37,580 nt of DNA from a virus, in IMG/VR virus record IMGVR_UViG_3300033571_009790, positions 1 through 37,580 of that record. The stretch is one strand, 5' to 3'. Position 1 is the stretch's first letter; each line of letters opens with the position of its first letter. The translations under genes and the position numbers were made by a program. Positions 28,894 through 35,900 of the stretch are shown here, one piece after another. Under the pieces are notes generated by a model. That model saw only the letters and a program-made list of their open reading frames with translations, had not been told where the DNA came from and did no database searches.

Positions 28894-29946
28894 TTAATTG
28901 TCAGAATAGTCTACAGGAGATTCAATTAAACCTTCTTCACTAATGTCAAAGTTATCTTCTTCTCCAACGTTGTCAAATACTTCAATCCAATAATCTTTGT
29001 ACTCTTTTTTGTATTGTTCAATAGATTTAGGATCATCCTCAATGAAACCATGTGTAGTAGCTAAAATTTTACAATCAGCGTAACCCAAACCATTCATATG
29101 ATTCTTGTGTATACCAACTTTAGTTCTGATTGCGAAATTAACTTTTCTACCCTTATTAGTGGCGTTTAATTTAGATACACCGGAACTTTTTTGATTTCCA
29201 AAAAGAAATACCAAAGCACAAGATAAATAAATAGAGTTACCACCTTTAGGTTGTATAGTAGGTTGTCCAAATGGATTGTCTGGTAAGGCTACCCATGGCT
29301 GATTTACAAATATAACACTATTTGTGTATGGAAAAGATTCCTTTCTAGAAGATGTAATACGCTGAGCTAGACCCATACCCCATTTTTCAGAGATAACTCT
29401 TGCAGTGTGCTGATTACCACCTTTACCTTCAAAACTCATCTGACATGGAATGGTACCAATAGAATCCCATAGGAAAACTATATCGTGTGGAATTTCACCA
29501 CTCTTTTGTGCATCCAAAACTTCAGTCATATAGTCAAAAGCTTGTTCTATATAATCAAATCCTAGTTTGTACAAAATAAATCCATCCCAATAAGCTAATA
29601 ATTCACCAGTACTTTCGTCAACTTCCTCAATGTATTCAGTTTCTAAACCCATTTGTTTAGCATGTTCAAAACTGAATTTTTGTTCAGTAATAATGAAAAC
29701 TGGTAGAATACCTTTTTTCTGAGCATCAACTGCCGTTTTAATTAATGCAGTAGTTTTACCAGTATCTGAGTGACCCAATAACATATTAATTTGTCCCATA
29801 GCTGGACCAGGTAATCCTGTGGACTTCTGAAAAGCTTCACCTAAATCAAAGTATTTTTGTTCTTTATACTTTTCAGTAGATGAAAACTTTTTTCTAATAG
29901 AAGAAAAGTCACCACTTTTCTTTTTTATAGGTTGTTTTTTAGACAT
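28894..29946 (-). CDS. uvsX: UvsX/RecA-family recombinase
   Basis: 350 aa, near T4 UvsX (391 aa). It should form filaments on single-stranded DNA and drive strand exchange, which T4-like phages use for recombination-dependent replication and repair. Walker A is GHSDTGKTT (58-66). The catalytic Glu is Glu88 in FIITEQKFS. Walker B is DIVFLWDS (155-162). FVNQPWVALP and PKGGNSIYLSCALVF correspond to the DNA-binding loop and adjacent core of RecA-type proteins. The C-terminal tail is acidic. The start is ATG (MSKKQPIKKKSGDF, a basic N-terminal leader), 8 bases after the gp32 stop, so recombinase and single-strand-binding protein are co-expressed, as expected for proteins that act on the same filament. 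Confidence 0.93.
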   Translation of the reverse strand: MSKKQPIKKKSGDFSSIRKKFSSTEKYKEQKYFDLGEAFQKSTGLPGPAMGQINMLLGHSDTGKTTALIKTAVDAQKKGILPVFIITEQKFSFEHAKQMGLETEYIEEVDESTGELLAYWDGFILYKLGFDYIEQAFDYMTEVLDAQKSGEIPHDIVFLWDSIGTIPCQMSFEGKGGNQHTARVISEKWGMGLAQRITSSRKESFPYTNSVIFVNQPWVALPDNPFGQPTIQPKGGNSIYLSCALVFLFGNQKSSGVSKLNATNKGRKVNFAIRTKVGIHKNHMNGLGYADCKILATTHGFIEDDPKSIEQYKKEYKDYWIEVFDNVGEEDNFDISEEGLIESPVDYSDN

Positions 29947-29954
29947 AAGTTAAA

Positions 29955-30851
29955 TTAAAATGGTAAATCATCGTCTTCCTCACTATCACCATCAAATTCA
30001 GTAATTTCTAAATCTGAAGATTCTTCAGTAAAACTTTTAGGTGTTACTTTAGATTTCATCAAAGAGATTTCTTCCTCTAATGATGCAGTTTCTTTTTCTT
30101 CTTTGTCTTCTTCTGCAACAAATTTAGATTGTTCACTATCCCAAATAGGTGTTTTGTTTGTGGCAACAATTTCTAAATACTCTTTAGATTTTTTAGCATA
30201 AACATCCTTAAATGTTTCCTCATTGTTAAACCAATCATTAGCCTTTTCCTTATCTGTTGTTAGAATACTAACATCATCAGCCATAATAGAATTTACTACA
30301 CTATGATTTTTGTCGTTTCTACCAACAGAAATAATAATGTCTCGTCCTTCTCTAGCATCACTAATGTCACCTTTGATTTTAAATATAGGGACAATTTTGT
30401 CCATAATACCATCATTAGTGTACTTGTGTTTAAATCTCCAAAACTTAACACCATCATCTTCTTTATCTCTATCGATACCCTTAACTACATAGAATTTTCT
30501 AGCACTAAATTCTTTAGCCAACTTCTTAGCTTTTTCAGTACCCTCTTCTAATAAGGCCTCTCTAGATTCACAAAGTGGACAGTGACCACCATCATTCTTT
30601 TCAGAACAATAGATTTTTTCCCATTTACCATTAACTTCTTTTTCGTGAAAGTAAACTTCTACAAACGGAGAACCACCATCACTCGAAGGTAAGATTCTAA
30701 ATCTCTTTGTAACATTTTTTTCACCTTTCTGAAGTTTTTCAGTAAAGTACTTCTTCAATCTGTCTTCGTTAGACATCTTGTTTCCTTTGCCCTTGTTCTC
30801 AGTATTCTTTTCGTACTGTGACAAGATCGCATCTAATGCATTTTTAGCCAT
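29955..30851 (-). CDS. gp32: Single-stranded DNA-binding protein, T4 gp32-like, with zinc site
   Basis: 298 aa (T4 gp32 is 301 aa). It coats single-stranded DNA during replication and recombination. The zinc ligands are visible with the T4 pattern: His69-x12-Cys82-x8-Cys91-x2-Cys94 (T4: His64, Cys77, Cys87, Cys90). The N-terminus is basic (NKGKGNKMSNEDRLKKYF), as needed for cooperative binding. The core contains FRILPSSDGG and KFWRFKHKY. The C-terminal ~45 residues are strongly acidic and end SEEDDDLPF, which resembles the DDDIPF tip of bacterial SSB used to recruit partner proteins. It is the first gene of its operon, preceded by a terminator and a Bacteroidota-type promoter. Confidence 0.92.
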   Translation of the reverse strand: MAKNALDAILSQYEKNTENKGKGNKMSNEDRLKKYFTEKLQKGEKNVTKRFRILPSSDGGSPFVEVYFHEKEVNGKWEKIYCSEKNDGGHCPLCESREALLEEGTEKAKKLAKEFSARKFYVVKGIDRDKEDDGVKFWRFKHKYTNDGIMDKIVPIFKIKGDISDAREGRDIIISVGRNDKNHSVVNSIMADDVSILTTDKEKANDWFNNEETFKDVYAKKSKEYLEIVATNKTPIWDSEQSKFVAEEDKEEKETASLEEEISLMKSKVTPKSFTEESSDLEITEFDGDSEEDDDLPF

Positions 30852-30877
30852 TTTATTATAATTTAATTGTTAATGAA

Positions 30878-30909
30878 CAAATGTAATACTTATTTTGATA
30901 TATGTCAAA
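30878..30909 (-). promoter_or_regulatory. Bacteroidota-type promoter for the gp32 operon
   Basis: On the minus strand TTTG (30909-30906), 20 bases, then TACATTTG (30885-30878), matching the TTTG / TAnnTTTG consensus described for Bacteroides and Flavobacterium. TTGACA overlaps the upstream element, so a sigma-70 reading is also possible. Transcription would start some 15-25 bases before the gp32 ATG at 30851. It lies directly after the terminator at 30919-30955. Confidence 0.75.
30894..30909. promoter_or_regulatory. Operator-like inverted repeat over the -33 element
   Basis: TTTGA-TATATG-TCAAA (plus strand) is an inverted repeat with 5-bp arms and a 6-base centre. It covers the -33/-35 element of the gp32 promoter. 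A dimeric regulator bound here would block or adjust transcription. The short arms mean chance is possible. Confidence 0.35.
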
Positions 30910-30918
30910 TTTTTTTAT

Positions 30919-30955
30919 AAAAAAAAACCTATAATGATTAATTTCATTATAGGTT
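30919..30955 (-). terminator. Strong intrinsic terminator after the acidic coiled-coil gene
   Basis: On the minus strand AACCTATAATGA-AATTAA-TCATTATAGGTT forms a perfect 12-bp stem with a 6-base loop, followed by nine T residues. It lies 22 bases after the stop of the 243-aa gene and just before the gp32 promoter, so it insulates the two operons. Confidence 0.92.
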
Positions 30956-30977
30956 CTTTAAATAATTAAACTAAATA

Positions 30978-31709
30978 TTAATAGTCTGAATCTAAATCTT
31001 TATTGTAGTCAAATGATTTTTTTATTTGTTCTTTATCAAAATTGTCTACATCATCTTGTGTTAATGTAAATTCTTGTTCAGGTTCTTCGGCTTCGTAACC
31101 TTCTTTATCTTTCCAAAAATCGGTTAATTTAATAGAATAAGGATAAGAACTTAAAGATCTCATTTCTAGTTTTTCAACTGGAGTTGGGTTTCTTTTTTCT
31201 ATTTCTTTCTCTAAATCATCAATTTTATTTATTACATTGTCCATACCACCAACTTGACTTTCTAAATCGTTAAGTTTAGAGAGTAATTCCTCCATTTTAG
31301 TAGTAAGTCCATCAACAGAAGATTTTGTTTCTTCGGTTTTATCAACTAAGTCTGTTACATCTACCTCAACAGTATCACCTTCGTCAGCCATTTCATCTTC
31401 TACTGGCATAGGTGTATCATCCATTGTTGCAAAAGGATCCACTTCTTCTGTATCTTTTGTGTCGGTAGGTTCAACATCTGTTGCAGCAGGTTCTGCTTCA
31501 AATGGATTAACATTAGTATCACCACCTTCCTCTGGTGCTGGAGGAAATTCGTCTGTTTCATCACCGGGTACTGGGTCCTGTTCTTTAAGAATGTCTAAAA
31601 GTAATTCACCATTATCATCTTTCTTTTCCTCTTTATCTTCAACATAAAAAGTATATTCTAATAATTGTTTATATCTTTTTAATTCTTCTGAAATTAATTT
31701 CTTATCCAT
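30978..31709 (-). CDS. Acidic coiled-coil protein (243 aa), possible scaffold
   Basis: Not recognised by family. ATG start (MDKKLISEELKRYKQLLEYT), 3 bases after the 62-aa gene. A short helical N-terminus (residues 1-25) is followed by a long Asp/Glu/Pro/Thr-rich disordered linker (about 25-115, for example DETDEFPPAPEEGGD). Then comes a coiled coil (about 120-170: LTTKMEELLSKLNDLESQVG) and an acidic C-terminus ending DYNKDLDSDY. The protein is highly acidic with no cysteine. Acidic, disordered plus coiled-coil composition is common for prohead scaffold or core proteins, but also for transcription or chaperone-like factors; no capsid gene is in the window to decide. It closes its operon at a strong terminator. 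Confidence 0.6.
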   Translation of the reverse strand: MDKKLISEELKRYKQLLEYTFYVEDKEEKKDDNGELLLDILKEQDPVPGDETDEFPPAPEEGGDTNVNPFEAEPAATDVEPTDTKDTEEVDPFATMDDTPMPVEDEMADEGDTVEVDVTDLVDKTEETKSSVDGLTTKMEELLSKLNDLESQVGGMDNVINKIDDLEKEIEKRNPTPVEKLEMRSLSSYPYSIKLTDFWKDKEGYEAEEPEQEFTLTQDDVDNFDKEQIKKSFDYNKDLDSDY

Positions 31710-31712
31710 GTT

Positions 31713-31901
31713 TTAAACTAATAGTTGTCTACCATCATTGGTTTTATATACTTTATTTACTCTTTCAACGATTTCTTTACCATCATTAATAATACACTCA
31801 TCACCTTTACATTCTTTTTCAGAAGTTTTGTTTGTACCAAGAAAATCATCTAAATTATCATCTAAACGATTTGTTTTTTTGTTTTTATCGTAATTATCCA
31901 T
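31713..31901 (-). CDS. Small hypothetical protein (62 aa)
   Basis: ATG start (MDNYDKNKKTNRLDDNLDDF). A charged, probably disordered first half is followed by KECKGDECIIND with a CxxxxC pair, then a helix-like tail ERVNKVYKTNDGRQLLV. It fits tightly between neighbours (30 and 3 bases) on the same strand, which supports a real gene despite its size. No family recognised. ATATTTATTA lies 13 bases before the start. Confidence 0.55.
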   Translation of the reverse strand: MDNYDKNKKTNRLDDNLDDFLGTNKTSEKECKGDECIINDGKEIVERVNKVYKTNDGRQLLV

Positions 31902-31931
31902 AACTTTATTTTTATAATAAATATTTAATTA

Positions 31932-32342
31932 TTATAAAAAATCACGTTTTATACTCATTATTTTTAATTCACCACTCTTAACAATAATAATTTTATTTTG
32001 GTATTCATCCCAGTTAATAATAACTTTTGAGTGGTCAATATTACCACTGTTATCAGAATGTGTACTATCAATTAATTTATTTAAAGCGTTTATGGTGTAA
32101 AAACACTCACCTTTTTTGTGAACCAATATAGTTGTTGGAAAGAATGTGTTTGTATTTATTTTTCTACCATCAGAAATTAATACTCTAAAAGTAACTAGTT
32201 TTTTATCTTCTTCTTCTAATGTGTATTGAAATATTTTATCTTGTGGTACCTTAAATCTTTTATATAGGTATTTTTTAAAGTTTTCTATTTTGTCTTCATA
32301 AACAAATGAAGCTAATGTTATAATTTTATTCGAAATTTCCAT
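31932..32342 (-). CDS. Hypothetical protein (136 aa)
   Basis: Unrecognised. I chose the ATG at 32342 (MEISNKIITLASFVYEDKIE) over a TTG three codons upstream at 32351. Either way the start overlaps the end of the 200-aa gene, which suggests translational coupling. The protein is small, alpha/beta and basic, with an internal stretch GRKINTNTFFPTTILVHKKG and a C-terminal beta segment (KIIIVKSGELKIMSIKR). There are no catalytic or metal-binding motifs. The gene is co-oriented with a structural hub gene upstream and an acidic coiled-coil protein downstream, so it could be a virion or assembly factor. Confidence 0.6.
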   Translation of the reverse strand: MEISNKIITLASFVYEDKIENFKKYLYKRFKVPQDKIFQYTLEEEDKKLVTFRVLISDGRKINTNTFFPTTILVHKKGECFYTINALNKLIDSTHSDNSGNIDHSKVIINWDEYQNKIIIVKSGELKIMSIKRDFL

Positions 32343-32928
32343 TTTTAACAATATAGGGAATCAGTTTCATTTTGTTTTTATTATTATATAGTAACCCCCT
32401 ACATTTATTAAATATTTCTTCATCTATTAAAGTATTGTTTTTTATTGATAATACTTTATTAATAATCTTTTGTTTTGATATGTTGGTATAATCAATAACA
32501 TTTAAATCTATACCAAAAATGATGTTTTCACCATATATATACAACATATTTGTATCACTTATGTATGTATATGGATCAACTAAATTTTTAATTTTATTTA
32601 TTATTTTTTTTATAACTTTTAACTTGTAGTGAATTATATCCAAATATACATAAGGAATATTATTACCAAAATTATTTATACAATCTTGTTTAAATTTATC
32701 TAAATCTATTTCATAATCAGATTTTCTTTCCTTACTATCAAATGTCCAAGATAGTCTTTCATTAATCTTTTTATGTAGAATAGATATATCAGAACCAAAT
32801 AATTCTTTAGCCTTTGACCAACCTATTACTAGAGTTGGTAAAGTTTCATCAATTGATTCTAATTTTTTACAAATTTTAAAATTATCCTCTTTTATGTTTG
32901 AGGATGTTAATATATTTCCAAAATACAT
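32326..32928 (-). CDS. Hypothetical protein (200 aa)
   Basis: Unrecognised. ATG start (MYFGNILTSSNIKEDNFKIC). Lys- and Ile-rich, alpha/beta, soluble, with LPTLVIGWSKAKELFGSD near residues 30-50 and a helical segment (YKLKVIKKIINKIKNLVD) near the middle. The C-terminal part has GENIIFGIDLNVIDYTN. No motif of a known enzyme was found. The end overlaps the next gene by 17 bases. A -7-type element, TATATTTG, lies 4 bases before the ATG; if used, the message would be almost leaderless. Confidence 0.6.
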   Translation of the reverse strand: MYFGNILTSSNIKEDNFKICKKLESIDETLPTLVIGWSKAKELFGSDISILHKKINERLSWTFDSKERKSDYEIDLDKFKQDCINNFGNNIPYVYLDIIHYKLKVIKKIINKIKNLVDPYTYISDTNMLYIYGENIIFGIDLNVIDYTNISKQKIINKVLSIKNNTLIDEEIFNKCRGLLYNNKNKMKLIPYIVKNGNFE

Positions 32929-32932
32929 AGAA

Positions 32933-32940
32933 CAAATATA
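32933..32940 (-). promoter_or_regulatory. Possible -7 promoter element (TATATTTG)
   Basis: TATATTTG on the minus strand matches TAnnTTTG and shares the longer context ATTAyATTTGTTC with the gp32 promoter. No TTG is found at the expected -33 distance. Use is therefore uncertain. Confidence 0.35.
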
Positions 32941-32963
32941 ATGAATTTTTTTAAAATAAAAAA

Positions 32964-35900
32964 TTAAGGCCTATTTAAATCCAATAATTCAAATACAGTT
33001 AAAACTTTTTCAAATGTTCTATAATTTTCTTCAATACTTCTCTTACCAAATTGTTGTACACTATTTATAGTTTGTGCAAAATCTGAAGACTTACCCGAAT
33101 CTGTTTTTATAGAATAATAGTCTGCTGTATGATCATTACTATCTTTTTGTTTTAACCAAACATTTACTGCTGCAATAAAACTAGATTCAGGATTTAAAGT
33201 TATACCATCTGGATTAATTATGTAAGCACTACCATTATAATAATCAAAATAATTATTTCTACCAATAACATATAAGTAACCTCTAGGTCTAAATCTATAG
33301 GCATCCCCATCATATTTATTACCATATTTAGAATCTGACAATTCTATATTATTAGGTAACTCATATGCAATATTATTATCTGTACCAGAACTATATTTTG
33401 GTAGTGACAAATTTTTATCTTTTTCATTTGGGTCTACCCCATAATAAATAGTTTGACCCGACATTGGACTATCTGCTGGGAATTTTAATCTATAATTTTC
33501 TTTATCGGCAACATCCCAAGAATATTCATTACTTGATAAATTATTAGATTGTGTTAAAACATTGGCTAAAAACATAGTTACTTGGGCATTAGTAACTATG
33601 TCTTTATTAAATAAAAAATCCGCAAATAAAGTTATAACATCTTCGTTAATATCTGGATTAGTAACTCCTAATTTTTTAAAATTATCATAAGTAAATTTTT
33701 CTTTAAACTTAAATACCTCTGTTGGATTTTTAGTACCAATACTATATAAACCATTATTAGATGGTAAACTTATATATTGAATTTTAGGTACTTCACTAGT
33801 TTCGTTAAAATCAAAATTTAAATCCGCAGTCAAATCATCTACTGGTGGGGCAATAAATTTTGATTGTCTAACTCCTTGAAATGATGTTGTCATATGATTA
33901 GGACTAATACTATGATTTACACTAGTAATCATATAGGCACCATTAAAAAATGGTACATTCTGTAAATCAAAATACATCATAGGTTGTATATTCATACATC
34001 CCAAAGCGTCTACTTTACAAGTATATGATCTTGTTTTAAATATTTTTAATAAATCAGTACCTTGATAAGATTTTTGTGTCCCACCTCTTTTATCTACTAA
34101 TTCACCAATAGCTTTAAAATATTCTCCAGTTTCTCTATGTTCTTGTTGACTTAATGATACGTTTTTAAATATAGTCTGGTTTTGGGCACCAAACGCCACT
34201 CTAAACCCAACCAAAGAATTTTTACTTGTTTCATCCATCATATCAGGTGGTGGTTGTTCTAAAGAGAAGCCATCGTTTTTAAAATAATGATTATGTCTTT
34301 CACCAATATCTAAAAGTTGTGAATTTCCTCCAACATATACACATAGAAAAGTAGGACTAGATGAACTATTACTTTCTACTGTTGTCATAGGTTTAAATAT
34401 TTTACCGGCTTCATTAACATCTTTAAAGTTTACATAATTAGGTAAAATCTGAAATAAGAAATTACTGTCTCTAAGTAATTTAGAAATAAAAAAATAAACA
34501 CTATTATCAAAATTACTAGACAATGTTAAAAAACTTTTCAAGTTAAATGTGGCTATATTACCAATATCTCTCCAACCTCTATCTATTATTTTAAAATAAT
34601 CATATAAATCACCATTCTCATCACTACATATATTAAAGGCCCTACCATCACCATCAGTATCAACAGCCCATTTATCACTAATGTTTTTAAAGTAGTTATA
34701 GATTTGTAATTTTATTTTATTATTTGTTTTATTCTGTTTTTCAATTTCCACCTCTGTTGTAGGTTTACTTTGTTCATAAGAATAAGGATTGTTTAACGTG
34801 GATTTAAAACTTTTTATATACTCATCAAAAATTTTAGAATCAATAATTAAACCATTATTTAAAGCTGTTTTATCAAAAATTTGTGGTGTAGTAACTATCA
34901 TATTAGTAGTTTGAGACAACAAATTTTTAACTTTATTACTATATTCTTGATATGTTGTTAAAGATATAGATTCATCATTGGCGTATTTAGAAAAAGTAAA
35001 TTCTACATTACCAATCATATTTTGGTTAAAATTAAGATCAACCCAATCTTTAAATTGTTTAATAAAATTATTTTTAACTGATATTGGTAAATTTAATAAC
35101 TCATCTTCTAATGGTAACTCTTTTCCTTGATAGTCAGTAACTGTAGCTAAATAACCTAAGTTTGTTAAATAATTTTTATTACTACTTGAGAAAATAGTAT
35201 AGTTACATTCACTAATACCAGAAAAATCGACATTAAAATCTATATTTACATCTTTTTCAGCCCTCCAAAGATAACCACCCAATAAGTATACATAATACTT
35301 AGGTAGATTAATAATTCTACTATTATTGTAACCAGTTTTAAATAAATTTTCTATTATGGTCTTTTTAAATGGTCTAAATGGTAATGTAGATAACAATAAT
35401 AAGGCTCTTTTATAATATTTGTCATTACCACTTTGTTTTTTATACAAATCACTTTGTATCATATAATCATCAAAACCACATTTTGAATTTTTTCCAGTTA
35501 AATAAAAATTTGTTTTATTTATATAATTACTATTTTTTTGATTGGCATATAATATATCTTGTTTTGTACTATTTTCATCAGTTACGTTTTCACTACTATT
35601 TTGGTTAGTTACATTTTCACTAGTTTCTTTATTTTCAATATCATTAATAGAGTTAATACTAAATGATAATTTTAAATTTTTGTTGGTATTAATTAATCGT
35701 TCACAAACAGCTAAGTCCCATACACCACAAGATATATTAGATGTTAGGTTATTTGTTTTATCATAAAATGTTGTAAAATATTTGTCTTCTTGTTTTTTAT
35801 CTACAATTTCTTTGTATTTTTTGTTAGATACAATATCACTATTTAATTTTTTATTATTATTTAAAATACCTTCATTATCAAATAATATGTATTGTGTTGT

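Noticed and set aside
32349-32351. TTG start for the 136-aa gene
   Set aside because: An ATG only three codons downstream is the simpler choice; no ribosome binding site favours the TTG.
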